DNA of 18,137 nucleotides from Burkholderiales bacterium (GCA_027457185.1 DAIDTN010000115.1:1-18137), one strand, 5' to 3'; shown: positions 1 through 8,162, counted from the stretch's first letter. Made by a program: numbers and translations. The notes: generated from the letters alone by a model not told the origin.

Positions 1-13
1 CGACGGAGCCCCG

Positions 14-1024
14 ATGACCGACAGGATCCAGCAGGTGTATGTGATTCAAGGGCGCGGTCCGCGCGACTACTCGGATCTCGAGACGGTGCTGGCTCAGCTT
101 CGCGCACGCGTAACGGTACTGCCGTTCATCACCACGGAGGAGGAGGTGATTGCCCGTGCGCGCGATGCAGACGCGCTGGTGGTCACCTACTCGCCGGTCG
201 GCCGCAAGATCCTGTCCGCGCTCGCGGATCTCAAGGTGGTGGTGCGCACGGGTGTCGGTTACGACGTCATCGACATTCCCGCCGCTACCGAGTTGGGCGT
301 CGTCGCGGTGAACATCCCGGACCTCTGGGTGCGCGAAGTCGCCAACCACACGATGGGGCTGCTCCTCGCCTGGAACCGGAAGCTCATCACGCTCGACCGC
401 AATGTGCACGCAGGCAGCTGGGGCGCCGGAATTCCCGGCGCGTGGACGGGCTCGCTGTACGGGGAGACGGTGGGCATCGTCGGCCTGGGCAATATCGGCA
501 GCGCCTTTGCGCGTCGCCTGGCCGCCTTCGAGACCAGCATCATCGCCCACGATCCCTACGTAGCCGACGCGCATTTCAAGGCGCTCGGCGTCGAGCGCGT
601 ATCGCTCGAGGCGCTGGCGCAGCGCTCCGACTACGTGTCGGTCCACACGCTGCTCAATGCCGAGACGCGCCATCTCATCGACGCAGCCTTTTTCCGCCGC
701 ATGAAGCCGACGGCCCTGCTCATCAATACTGCGCGCGGCCCGGTGGTGGACGAACGCGCGCTGACCCAGGCGCTCGCCGAGAAGCGGCTGGCAGGCGCCG
801 CGCTCGATGTTTGGGAGTGGGAGCCCGTCGCCGCCGACAATCCGCTGCTCGGCATGGACAACGTCATCGCCTCGCCCCATGCGGCCTATTATTCATCGTC
901 CGCGGTAGCCCGGGTGCCGCGCCGATGCGCCGAGGAAGTCGCCCGCGCGCTCACCGGCCCGCGGCCGCTCAACGTGATCAATCCCGAGGTCTACGCGCCC
1001 GGGGCGGCGCGCCGGGCCCGCTAG
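14..1024 (+). CDS. D-isomer-specific 2-hydroxyacid dehydrogenase (CtBP-like)
   Basis: This 336-residue protein is a cytoplasmic NAD-dependent oxidoreductase that should interconvert a D-2-hydroxyacid and the 2-keto acid. The Rossmann glycine motif GLGNIG is at 157-162. The catalytic triad of the family is present: Arg241 in NTARGPVVDE, Glu270 in VWEWEP and His289 in ASPHAAYYS. The HAAYYS stretch and the shortened tail resemble the CtBP-like/phosphoglycerate dehydrogenase-like subgroup rather than SerA, and there is no C-terminal ACT domain. The length is normal for a single-domain family member. A GGAG sits 5 bases before the ATG at 14. The gene ends only 24 bases from the convergent carboxyltransferase gene. 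The family is certain from its motifs; the substrate is not known. The TRAP importer about 4 kb away makes an imported organic acid plausible, which is inference. Confidence 0.93.
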   Translation: MTDRIQQVYVIQGRGPRDYSDLETVLAQLRARVTVLPFITTEEEVIARARDADALVVTYSPVGRKILSALADLKVVVRTGVGYDVIDIPAATELGVVAVNIPDLWVREVANHTMGLLLAWNRKLITLDRNVHAGSWGAGIPGAWTGSLYGETVGIVGLGNIGSAFARRLAAFETSIIAHDPYVADAHFKALGVERVSLEALAQRSDYVSVHTLLNAETRHLIDAAFFRRMKPTALLINTARGPVVDERALTQALAEKRLAGAALDVWEWEPVAADNPLLGMDNVIASPHAAYYSSSAVARVPRRCAEEVARALTGPRPLNVINPEVYAPGAARRAR

Positions 1025-1048
1025 GAGGCGCTCCCATTGTACGGCTGA

Positions 1049-2479
1049 TCATTGCTTCTTCGCCTCTTCCGTCTTCTTGTAGGGAACATCGACGCTCGCT
1101 TCGCCCTTCAGGAATTCAATGCCTTTTTCCTTGCAGGTCGCGGCGATGAAGATGTTCTCTTCGGAAAGATCGGTGATTCCCGCGTCGATGAGCATCGTCC
1201 TGCAAGCGGCTACGCCTTTCGCGGGATCGCGGTCGTTCATGGCGCGCGGGTCCTCGGTAGTGGGTTGGAGTTTCAGCTTCTTGGCGGCGATGGCGACGAT
1301 CTCGGGGTCTGGCGGCACAGGCGTCTTGCCGAAGTAGCCCAGGACCATCTTGCCGTAGCCTTCCGCGATACTCTTCCAGTCGCCGTAGATGCAGTTATTG
1401 AAGGCTTGCTGGAAGTAGAACTGGGACACCGGCGTGACCGAGGTGCCGAAGCCGCCGCGGCGCACGCACTCGCCCATCTTGGCGCGAATCTGCGGGTACT
1501 TATGCAATATTTTCATCTTGCGCAGCATCTGTGTGTTGGCGGTCAGAGCGCCGCCGGGCATGGGCGCCAAGGGAATCAGCGGCTCCACCAGGCGGCCCTC
1601 GGGGAGCGGCTCGTACTTGTCCATGCATTCCTGGAATATCTTCTCGGCTTCCAGCACCTTGTCGATGTCGAGCCCCAGGTCGTAGTCCGTTCCGCGCAGG
1701 GCGTGCCACATGGTGACAATGTCCGGCTGGCTGGCGCCGCCGGACAGGGGCGCCATCGACAGGTCGATTCCGTCCGCTCCGGCGTCGAGCGCCTCCTTGT
1801 AAGCCAGCACCGAAGTGCCCGCGGTCTCGTGCGTGTGCAGGCGGATATGCACCTTCGGTCCCAGCTTCTTGCGCGCCTGCCTGATGCTCTCGTAGACCAC
1901 TGCGGGCGTGGCCGTTCCCGAGGCGTCCTTGAAGCACAGCGAGTCGAAGCCCACGCCCGCAGCCATGATCTGGTCGAGCGTCTTCATGTAAAACGGTGCG
2001 TCGTGCGCTCCGCTGCATCCCGGCGGCAGGGCCATCAGCGTAATGCAAATCTCGTGTTTCAGGCCGTGCTTCTGGATCATCTGCCCGGCATAGATCAAAT
2101 TGTTGACGTCGTTCAGGGCATCGAAGTTGCGAATGGTCGTGGCGCCATGCTTCTTGAACAGCTTGGCGTGCAGTTCGATGATGTCGGAGGGCTGGCTTTC
2201 GAGCGCAACCACGTTGATGCCGCGTCCCAGAGTCTGGAGGTTCGCCGCCGGACCTACGGTCGCGCGGAAGCTGTCCATCATGTCGAAGGCGCTCTCGTTG
2301 CAATAGAAGAAGAGCGCCTGGAAGCGCGCGCCACCGCCGAACTCGAAATGATCGATGCCCGCGGCCGCAGAGGCCTCGAGTGCGGGAAGGAAGTCCCTGG
2401 TGAGCACGCGGGCGCCCAGACAGGATTGCAAGCCGTCCCGGAATGCGGTGTTCATCACTTTGACCAGCTTCTTGGCCAT
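1049..2479 (-). CDS. Biotin-dependent carboxyltransferase subunit lacking a biotinyl domain (transcarboxylase 5S / oxaloacetate decarboxylase alpha-like)
   Basis: This is a 476-residue HMGL-like TIM barrel followed by a PycB/OadA-type C-terminal domain. Such proteins move carboxyl groups between carboxybiotin and pyruvate/oxaloacetate or a related acid. Visible motifs are the metal-site Arg14-Asp15 (FRDGLQS, where OadA proteins usually have RDAHQS), the LCFKDASG segment with the lysine that is carbamylated in this family, the metal-binding HTHETAG, and MPGGALTANT at the start of the conserved C-terminal region. The C-terminus ends in a Lys/Glu-rich tail with no lipoyl/biotinyl domain and no AMKM biotinylation motif. 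A separate carrier protein would therefore be needed, as in the 1.3S/5S arrangement of propionibacterial transcarboxylase. No such carrier or a biotin carboxylase is in the window. A GGGGGC stretch lies upstream of the ATG at 2479. The exact substrate is undetermined. Confidence 0.85.
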   Translation of the reverse strand: MAKKLVKVMNTAFRDGLQSCLGARVLTRDFLPALEASAAAGIDHFEFGGGARFQALFFYCNESAFDMMDSFRATVGPAANLQTLGRGINVVALESQPSDIIELHAKLFKKHGATTIRNFDALNDVNNLIYAGQMIQKHGLKHEICITLMALPPGCSGAHDAPFYMKTLDQIMAAGVGFDSLCFKDASGTATPAVVYESIRQARKKLGPKVHIRLHTHETAGTSVLAYKEALDAGADGIDLSMAPLSGGASQPDIVTMWHALRGTDYDLGLDIDKVLEAEKIFQECMDKYEPLPEGRLVEPLIPLAPMPGGALTANTQMLRKMKILHKYPQIRAKMGECVRRGGFGTSVTPVSQFYFQQAFNNCIYGDWKSIAEGYGKMVLGYFGKTPVPPDPEIVAIAAKKLKLQPTTEDPRAMNDRDPAKGVAACRTMLIDAGITDLSEENIFIAATCKEKGIEFLKGEASVDVPYKKTEEAKKQ

Positions 2480-2514
2480 GATCGCCAGCCCCCGACTCTG
2501 TTGCGGTTGATAAT

Positions 2515-2708
2515 TTAAGGATTATCCAGCAGTTCCGGCCACCTGGCGCGCAGGATCTTGGCCTGGTCGGCATAAGCGCGAACGGACGCGACAAAGCCCC
2601 GGTACCCTGCCAACCAGGCCCGCTGCCTTCACCCATTGGCTCCGCGTCGGGGTCTGATCGTGGGCGCGATTGTATGCTTCCAGCGTCTCTGTGCTGAGAA
2701 CTGACCCT
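2515..2708 (-). pseudogene. Frameshifted remnant of a small unidentified gene
   Basis: Between the AIM24-family gene and the carboxyltransferase gene, two adjacent minus-strand reading frames look like one small protein broken by a single-base shift. The upper frame reads STETLEAYNRAHDQTPT, then SQWVKAAGLVG. The lower frame then reads YRGFVASVRAYADQAK and LRARWPELLDNP, ending at the TAA at 2515-2517. Removing one base from the GGG run at 2605-2607 joins them as AAGLVG-R-YRGF. No ATG or GTG start precedes the upper frame before the end of the AIM24-family gene, so the 5' end is also unclear. I do not recognise the family. It may be a decayed gene, or an intact small gene with a homopolymer sequencing error and a non-canonical or upstream start. 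Confidence 0.5.
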
Positions 2709-3404
2709 CTATTCCGTCGTCGGCATGTGAATGTACATGGATTGGATTCCAACCCGTCCCGGACCGGTGAAGCGGTTCCACACCACCTGTCCGGCGCTCG
2801 CAAACAGTCCCGTGGAAAGTTTCTGGAACTGCGTATCCATCTGCACGCTGCGGTCTTTGTAGATCCAGCCGCCGGGCTCGACGTCGATCTGTTCGCCGGC
2901 CGCGAGCGTCACCTCGAAAACGTTGCCGTATCCATGTACCCACACGATGCCTTCACCTTGTTGCGCGGTGAAATGATCGATGAAGAATCCGGTCCCGCCC
3001 AGCAGCATATTGGCAATGCCTTTAACTCGCGTGAAGGTGTAGTCCACGCCGGCGGTGGCGGCGAGAAACTGGTGCTCGCGCATCTCGATTCCTTCGCCGC
3101 GGTTCAGATGGAGGGCGAAAATGTGTCCCGCACCGTCGCGGCTGAAGCCGATCTGTCCAGGCCCGTTGGCTTCCGTCATGAAGATGGGCATGCCCGCCAG
3201 CACGCGCTTCAACGAGCCTTTCAGGGATTTGACGCCTATTTGTACCTTGGGCTCTTTCCAGAGAAGAATATAGTGCTCGAAATACACCGGAACGGCGCCT
3301 AGCTCGATGTGCAGCACCGGAACCAGTTCGCCTTCGACGTGGTAGGTCACGCCGGCAAATTTCTCGTCGCGCGCCACCGTGGGTTTCAAAACGGGAATAG
3401 CCAT
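2709..3404 (-). CDS. AIM24 / TIGR00266 family protein
   Basis: This 231-residue protein belongs to the AIM24 (formerly DUF124, TIGR00266) family, all-beta proteins of unknown biochemical function that are widespread in bacteria. Supporting stretches are LWKEPKVQIGVKSLKG, GPGQIGFSRDGAGHIFAL and a Gly-rich C-terminal half with the typical GLFASAGQVVWNRFTGPGRVG pattern broken over residues of about 200-225. The repeated beta-hairpin character and the length match the family. There is no signal peptide or membrane segment, so it is probably cytoplasmic. It lies 12 bases downstream of the DUF3016 gene on the same strand and is probably cotranscribed with it. Yeast AIM24 is mitochondrial; the bacterial role is not established. 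Confidence 0.85.
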   Translation of the reverse strand: MAIPVLKPTVARDEKFAGVTYHVEGELVPVLHIELGAVPVYFEHYILLWKEPKVQIGVKSLKGSLKRVLAGMPIFMTEANGPGQIGFSRDGAGHIFALHLNRGEGIEMREHQFLAATAGVDYTFTRVKGIANMLLGGTGFFIDHFTAQQGEGIVWVHGYGNVFEVTLAAGEQIDVEPGGWIYKDRSVQMDTQFQKLSTGLFASAGQVVWNRFTGPGRVGIQSMYIHMPTTE

Positions 3405-3416
3405 GTTGGAGTCGCC

Positions 3417-3905
3417 TTAGCGCTGGTGTGCCGCGAAGCGTCGCTTGAACCACTTGTCGAGCATCCGCTTCTCATAGGGCAGGGACTGGCCGGAATAATC
3501 CCTATCGGGGTGCTCCAGGTAGCCCATGTCGGCAATGCTCTCCTTGCGGTCCAGTAAAACGCGACCGCCGGCCTGCAGCACGTAGTGCAGCGTCATGCTC
3601 GGCCAGTCCGCCTTGCCTCGCAGGATGCGCACTTCTCGGCCCGGGCGCGAGACGCTTAGGTGGCCTGCGAGGTCGACATCGAGCACCTCTATCTTCAGCG
3701 ACTGGTTGGGGGGAAGATAGCGCCGGCCAAGCTGTTTGAGATGTGTCTCGATCTCTTTCATATGGGTAATTCTGTCCTCAGGGTCCCGACCCACATCGGC
3801 GTAGCTTTCGGGATTGACAAACGAGACGGTAACCGCGGCACCGGCCGAAGACATCCACAGGCAAACAGAAAGCAGAAGCAATAGACGGTACAGGTTTGCG
3901 CGCAT
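3417..3905 (-). CDS. DUF3016 domain-containing secreted protein
   Basis: This is a 162-residue protein with a clear Sec signal peptide: a short basic start (MRANLYR), a leucine-rich core, and a probable cleavage site after SSAGA near residue 23. The mature part begins AVTVSFVNPESYADVG, the typical opening of DUF3016 proteins, and continues with a helical segment and the repeated beta strands EVLDVDLAGHLS and REVRILRGKADWP. The C-terminus has the family-like KRMLDKWFKRRF. DUF3016 proteins are periplasmic or secreted and have no assigned function. The start is supported by a strong GGAGGG six bases before the ATG at 3905. The gene heads the unit that continues into the AIM24-family gene. Confidence 0.85.
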   Translation of the reverse strand: MRANLYRLLLLLSVCLWMSSAGAAVTVSFVNPESYADVGRDPEDRITHMKEIETHLKQLGRRYLPPNQSLKIEVLDVDLAGHLSVSRPGREVRILRGKADWPSMTLHYVLQAGGRVLLDRKESIADMGYLEHPDRDYSGQSLPYEKRMLDKWFKRRFAAHQR

Positions 3906-4068
3906 GGCAGCCCTCCAGGAGAGGTGCGTCGATCACTGGCCGCATAAGCATCACGCCCGCGCGAGCGGCGCTCCCGCCCGCCAGGTGGAATTATCATACG
4001 CTCTGGCAGCGAGGGGAACCACTACCGCCGCCGCTGCCGCATCGGGTGTCACCATCCCGCAGGTAGCC

Positions 4069-4872
4069 TCATGCGTTTTCCGGATCCCCGGCCCGTGCGC
4101 GAAGCGTGGGCAGCCCTACACCGGCTGCGTCGAAGCCGCCATCCACGGCCAGGACCTGGCCGTTGACATAGCTCGCGGCCGGGCTGCACAGAAAGCCTAC
4201 GGCCGATGCAATCTCCCCGGTCTCGCCGTAGCGGTTCAGTGGAATTGCGTCGTAGTAATCGGAGCGGATCGCCACGCTGTGGACGAGTTTGGCCATCTCG
4301 GTGTCTACCGGACCAGGCGCGATGGCGTTTACGCGGATGCCGACGTTGCCCAGCTCGACCGCTTGTTGCTTGGTGAGATGAATGAGTGCCGCCTTGCTGG
4401 TGCCGTAGGCGACGCGCAGCGTGCTGGCGCGCAGGCCGGATATGGAAGCGATATTGACGACGCTGCCACCGCCGGTCCTGGTCATTACCGGCACGCATGC
4501 CTGGGTGCAAAGGAAGGCGCCGTCAAGGTTGGTCCCCAGCACGTAGCGCCATTCCTCGAACGAGGTTTTGCCGATGGGTTTGAACACTGCGACGCCGGCA
4601 TTATTGACCAGCGCGTCAATCCGGCCGAACGTGGCGGCCACATTGTCAACGGCCGCTTGAACCTGCAAGGGGCTTGACACGTCGCAATGCAGCGCAAGCA
4701 CATGATCAGGATCATTCAGCGCGGTCGCCGTTCGCGTTAGCGTGTCGGCGTCGATGTCGAGCAACGCGCCCCGATGCCCGCGGGCGAGGAACCACCGGGC
4801 GATCGCCAGGCCGATGCCGCGCGCGCCGCCGGTAACCACGGCAACCGGGGTCGATGAGTCATTCGATACCAT
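4069..4872 (-). CDS. SDR-family oxidoreductase
   Basis: This 267-residue classical short-chain dehydrogenase is a cytoplasmic NAD(P)-dependent enzyme acting on an alcohol/ketone pair. It has TGGARGIG at 14-21 for cofactor binding, NNAG at 90-93, Asn115, and the catalytic Ser143, Tyr156 and Lys160 (YGTSK). An aspartate at 39 (LLDID) at the end of beta-2 favours NAD(H) over NADP(H). PGPVDTEM near 186-193 and the C-terminal VDGGFDAAG are also standard. GGAGA lies five bases before the ATG at 4872. It is divergent from the TRAP transporter operon across a 363-base region, a common arrangement for a catabolic enzyme and the importer of its substrate or precursor. The substrate is unknown. Confidence 0.93.
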   Translation of the reverse strand: MVSNDSSTPVAVVTGGARGIGLAIARWFLARGHRGALLDIDADTLTRTATALNDPDHVLALHCDVSSPLQVQAAVDNVAATFGRIDALVNNAGVAVFKPIGKTSFEEWRYVLGTNLDGAFLCTQACVPVMTRTGGGSVVNIASISGLRASTLRVAYGTSKAALIHLTKQQAVELGNVGIRVNAIAPGPVDTEMAKLVHSVAIRSDYYDAIPLNRYGETGEIASAVGFLCSPAASYVNGQVLAVDGGFDAAGVGLPTLRARAGDPENA

Positions 4873-4944
4873 GAGTTTCTCCGATGAATGATTGATGGTT
4901 TTTGCGCGCGATACGCCAGCGCCCTATAGGGAAGTCGCGCCTGG

Positions 4945-4974
4945 AATGTATGACGCGGACGCGCATCGGGTCAA
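4945..4974 (-). promoter_or_regulatory. Candidate sigma-70 promoter for the SDR gene
   Basis: On the minus strand TTGACC (4974-4969) is followed after 18 bases by TACATT (4950-4945). That is five of six and four of six matches to the -35 and -10 consensus. It lies about 70 bases upstream of the SDR start codon, and the CCCTATAGGG palindrome sits between promoter and gene. This is a pattern match only. Confidence 0.35.
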
Positions 4975-5000
4975 GCGGTTCCGCATCATGGGTGGCGGAC

Positions 5001-5017
5001 AATCGATGGTATCGATT
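5001..5017. promoter_or_regulatory. Candidate operator: 7-bp inverted repeat AATCGAT-GGT-ATCGATT
   Basis: The two arms are perfect reverse complements with a 3-base centre. Because ATCGAT is itself a palindrome, the site is also a direct repeat of ATCGAT. It lies in the divergent region and directly before TACAAT at 5023-5028. This is where a GntR-, LysR- or similar-family repressor/activator would bind, but no regulator gene is adjacent in the window, so the protein is unknown. Confidence 0.4.
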
Positions 5018-5222
5018 TGATTTACAATTGCTGAAAGTGTCGATTCGTACTGAACAGGCGCAGCCGGCACACGATGCCGTCGGGTCCCGCCGGTACGAGC
5101 TGGTGGCATAGCTGCTATCGCCGGTGGCGAAATATCCAGGTCAAACTCGACCGTACCGCTGCAGCCTCGGCCGCGGATTGGAAGAGTCTGGCCCCGATTC
5201 ATTCCCTTTCACCCACTGTCAC

Positions 5223-5229
5223 AGGAGGA
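5223..5229 (+). promoter_or_regulatory. Strong ribosome binding site of the dctP-like gene
   Basis: AGGAGGA six bases before the ATG at 5236 decides the start in favour of 5236 over the in-frame ATG at 5074. It predicts high translation, as expected for a periplasmic binding protein needed in excess over its permease. Confidence 0.8.
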
Positions 5230-5235
5230 TTAACC

Positions 5236-6246
5236 ATGAATATCACGCGACGTAAGCTGCTTACCGGCGCCGGCGCCGGGGCTCTCGCCTTGTCGATGGG
5301 CCGCGCCTTCGCCCAGAAGGCCGAGTTCAAGTACAAATACGCGAATAACCTGCCGGTCACGCACCCGATGAATCTCCGTGCCAAAGAGATGGCCGACGCC
5401 ATTCGCGCAGAGACCAAGGGCCGTGTCGATATCCAGATCTTCCCCAACAACCAGCTCGGCTCGGACACCGACATGCTAAGCCAACTGCGATCGGGCGGCA
5501 TCGAGTTCTTCACGCTTTCGGGGCTGATCCTGTCGACGCTGGTGCCGGCGGCGTCCATTAACGGCATCGGCTTCGCGTTCGCCGATTACGACCAGGTGTG
5601 GAAGGCCATGGACGGGGACCTTGGTGCCTACGTCCGCGCACAGATCGCCAAGGCCAACCTGGTCGCAATGGACAAGATCTGGGACAACGGCTTTCGCCAG
5701 ATCACCACTTCGACCAAGCCCATTCTGACGCCGGCTGACCTGAAGGGCATGAAGCTGCGCGTCCCGCCATCCCCGCTGTGGACGTCGATGTTCGAAGCGC
5801 TAGGCGCAGCGCCGGTCTCCATCAACTTTGCGGAGGTGTACTCCGCCTTGCAGACCAAGGTTGTCGAGGGCCAGGAGAATCCGCTCGCGATCATCTCGAC
5901 GGCCAAGCTGTACGAGGTGCAGAAGTACTGTTCGCTCACGAACCACATGTGGGACGGCTTCTGGTTCCTCGCCAACGGACGCGCCTGGGAGCGTCTGCCC
6001 GCGGATTTGCGCGCGATCGTCAGCAAGCACGTCAATGCCGCCGGCGTGAAGGAGCGCGTCGATGTCGCCGAACTGAATGCGACGCTGCAAAAGGATCTCG
6101 CCGCGAAAGGGCTGGTGTTCAATCAGACAAAGGCCGACTCCTTCCGCGGCCAGCTGCGCAAGGCCGGCTTCTACGCTCAATGGAAAGCCAAGTATGGCGA
6201 CGAGGCATGGGCCATCCTCGAGCGGAGCACGGGCAAGCTGGCATGA
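5236..6246 (+). CDS. TRAP transporter substrate-binding protein (DctP family)
   Basis: This 336-residue periplasmic solute-binding protein captures an organic acid and delivers it to the TRAP permease encoded next. The leader has ITRRKLL with Arg5-Arg6 followed by a hydrophobic Ala/Gly/Leu core and AFA at 24-26. It resembles a Tat or Tat-like signal with cleavage after Ala26. Family landmarks are FPNNQLGSDTDML near 69-81, NGFRQITTS with Arg154, LKGMKLRV with Arg175 (the conserved carboxylate-binding arginine of DctP proteins), and EVYSALQTKVVEGQENP at 200-216. The start at 5236 was chosen because of AGGAGGA at 5223-5229, six bases before the ATG, and because the leader begins there; an open frame reaching back to 5074 has no such support. 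The ligand is probably a carboxylate, given Arg175. Confidence 0.93.
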   Translation: MNITRRKLLTGAGAGALALSMGRAFAQKAEFKYKYANNLPVTHPMNLRAKEMADAIRAETKGRVDIQIFPNNQLGSDTDMLSQLRSGGIEFFTLSGLILSTLVPAASINGIGFAFADYDQVWKAMDGDLGAYVRAQIAKANLVAMDKIWDNGFRQITTSTKPILTPADLKGMKLRVPPSPLWTSMFEALGAAPVSINFAEVYSALQTKVVEGQENPLAIISTAKLYEVQKYCSLTNHMWDGFWFLANGRAWERLPADLRAIVSKHVNAAGVKERVDVAELNATLQKDLAAKGLVFNQTKADSFRGQLRKAGFYAQWKAKYGDEAWAILERSTGKLA

Positions 6247-6313
6247 GCCCCGCCGGCTCGATCCGATGGAGGTCGCCGTCGCCTAGCCACGGGGTGAAGT
6301 TCACCGGCACGGC

Positions 6314-8161
6314 ATGCATGGCGTGAACCGGCCGGGCCGGCCATGGCTGGCCCGCGTCGACGCGGTACTTGGCCTGCTGGTGGAAGTTCCGGCCGCGCTG
6401 CTCGTGCTGGCCGACATCGGTGTGCTGTTCTGGGGCGTGGTGGCGCGCTTCGTCTTGCACCGCCCGCTGGTGTGGTCGGACGAACTGGCATCAATCCTGT
6501 TCCTGTGGCTGGCGCTGCTGGGCTCGGTGGTGGCTTTGCGCCGGGGCGAACACATGCGCATGACGGCGCTGGTCAGCAAAGCCAGTCCGGCGCTGCGGGC
6601 GCTGCTCGAAGTCGTGGCGACCAGCGCCTGCCTCGCATTCCTGGCGATGGTGGCCTGGCCCGCCTGGAATTATGGCGCAGACGAGCGCGCCATCACCACG
6701 CCGGCCCTGGAAATTTCCAATGCCTGGCGCGCCGCCGCGCTGCCGGTGGGCATTGCGCTGATGGCGGCTTTCGCTGCGCTGCGCCTGGCGCAGCTGGCGA
6801 ACCTCAAGCAGTTTGTGCAAGCAATGGCCGTTGTGCTGGGCATCGTCGCCGCCTTCTGGTTCGCCCGGCCGCTGTTCGAGGGACTGGGGCGGCTCAACCT
6901 GTTGATCTTCTTTGTCGGCGTTGCGGCCGGCAGCGTGCTAGCCGGGATTCCGATCGCATTTGCGTTTGGCCTTGGCATCGTCGGCTACCTGGCGCTGACC
7001 ACGAGCACGCCCTTGGAGGTGATCATTGGCCGCATGGACGAAGGCATGTCGCACCTGATCCTGCTGGCTGTTCCTCTGTTCGTATTCCTCGGCCTGCTGG
7101 TCGAGATGACCGGTATGGCGCGCGCGATGGTGGCTTTCCTCGCGGGCTTGCTTGGTCATGTGCGCGGCGGCCTGTCGTATGTGCTCGTCGGCGCGATGTA
7201 TCTGGTGTCCGGGATCTCGGGTTCGAAGGCGGCGGACATGGCGGCCATCGCGCCCGCGCTGTTTCCCGAGATGAAAATGCGCGGCGCAAAGGAGGGCGAG
7301 TGGGTGGCGCTGCTCGCCGCCACCGGCGCACAGACCGAGACGGTGCCGCCCAGTCTGGTGCTGATCACGATCGGCTCGGTGACCGGGGTGTCGATCTCGG
7401 CATTGTTCACCGGCGGCTTGTTGCCGGGAGTGGTGCTCGGCCTGGTGCTGTGCGTCGTGGTCTGGTTTCGTTCCCGCCATGAAGACCTGAGCCAGGTCAA
7501 GCGCGCGCCTTGGAAGGAGGTGATCCGGTTGCTGGTGATCGCTTTCCCCGCACTGGTGCTGCCGTTCCTTATCCGCGCGGCGGTGGTCGAAGGCGTGGCC
7601 ACGGCCACCGAAGTCTCTACCATCGGCATCGCATATACCGTGCTTGCCGGCCTCTTCATATACCGGCAATTCGATTGGAAACGGATCGGGCCGATGTTGG
7701 TGAATACGGCGTCGCTCTCGGGTGCGATCCTGCTGATCATCGGCACCGCGACGGCAATGGCCTGGGGGCTGACGCAATCGGGCTTTTCGCGCTGGCTGGC
7801 CGAAATCATGGCCGGCCTACCCGGCGGGGCGCCGATGTACCTCGCGGTCTCGATTCTGACGTTCACGGTGCTCGGCTCGGTGCTCGAGGGCATCCCCGCC
7901 ATCGTGCTGTTCGGCCCGCTGCTGTTCCCGATCGCGCGCCAGCTCGGTGTGCACGAGGTGCATTACGCAATGGTCGTGGTGCTGTCGATGGGGCTGGGAC
8001 TGTTTGCGCCACCGCTTGGAGTGGGCTATTACGCGGCCTGCGCTATCGGGCGCGTGAATCCGGATGCGGGTATCCGCCCCATCATCGGATATATGCTGGC
8101 GCTGCTCTTCGGCATCCTCGTTGTGGCGGCGGTGCCGTGGATCTCGATCGGCTTTCTCTGA
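6314..8161 (+). CDS. TRAP transporter fused permease, DctQ-DctM type
   Basis: This 615-residue inner-membrane protein fuses the small DctQ subunit with the large DctM subunit. Residues of about 15-165 form a four-helix DctQ domain, with the characteristic WSDELASILFLWLALLGSV and RRGEHMRM. A hydrophobic linker of about 165-205 follows, and the DctM domain from about 205 to the end has a dozen hydrophobic helices. Typical DctM stretches include GIPIAFAFGLG, AVPLFVFLGLLVEMTG, SGISGSKAADMAAIAP, QTETVPPSLVLITIGS and GLGLFAPPLGVGYY. DctM uses the sodium gradient to drive import. It begins 67 bases after the dctP-like gene. The ATG at 6314 has no strong Shine-Dalgarno; a GTG at 6323 is an alternative, and a TAG at 6284 closes the frame upstream. 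Fused QM permeases are a known variant. Confidence 0.94.
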   Translation: MHGVNRPGRPWLARVDAVLGLLVEVPAALLVLADIGVLFWGVVARFVLHRPLVWSDELASILFLWLALLGSVVALRRGEHMRMTALVSKASPALRALLEVVATSACLAFLAMVAWPAWNYGADERAITTPALEISNAWRAAALPVGIALMAAFAALRLAQLANLKQFVQAMAVVLGIVAAFWFARPLFEGLGRLNLLIFFVGVAAGSVLAGIPIAFAFGLGIVGYLALTTSTPLEVIIGRMDEGMSHLILLAVPLFVFLGLLVEMTGMARAMVAFLAGLLGHVRGGLSYVLVGAMYLVSGISGSKAADMAAIAPALFPEMKMRGAKEGEWVALLAATGAQTETVPPSLVLITIGSVTGVSISALFTGGLLPGVVLGLVLCVVVWFRSRHEDLSQVKRAPWKEVIRLLVIAFPALVLPFLIRAAVVEGVATATEVSTIGIAYTVLAGLFIYRQFDWKRIGPMLVNTASLSGAILLIIGTATAMAWGLTQSGFSRWLAEIMAGLPGGAPMYLAVSILTFTVLGSVLEGIPAIVLFGPLLFPIARQLGVHEVHYAMVVVLSMGLGLFAPPLGVGYYAACAIGRVNPDAGIRPIIGYMLALLFGILVVAAVPWISIGFL

Positions 8162-8162
8162 G

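Larger units (their letters stand above)
4873..5235. promoter_or_regulatory. Divergent intergenic region between SDR and dctP-like genes
   Basis: These 363 bases hold no convincing gene; the short open frames in them lack family-like composition or a ribosome binding site. The region must hold the promoters of both divergent units. It contains a candidate sigma-70 promoter toward the SDR gene (4945-4974), a CCCTATAGGG palindrome at 4922-4931, a 7-base inverted repeat at 5001-5017, and an AT-rich TACAAT at 5023-5028 that could be a -10 box toward dctP, although no good -35 lies at the right distance. The rest, about 5030-5220, has no feature I can support and is probably the dctP leader. Confidence 0.5.

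Noticed and set aside
1052..2518. 488-codon open frame on the plus strand opposite the carboxyltransferase gene
   Set aside because: It is a GC-rich antisense shadow of a clear enzyme with conserved motifs on the minus strand.
3814..4677. 287-codon plus-strand frame over the SDR gene
   Set aside because: It is antisense to an SDR with complete catalytic motifs.
5074..5235. Longer dctP start at 5074
   Set aside because: AGGAGGA and the twin-arginine leader place the start at 5236.
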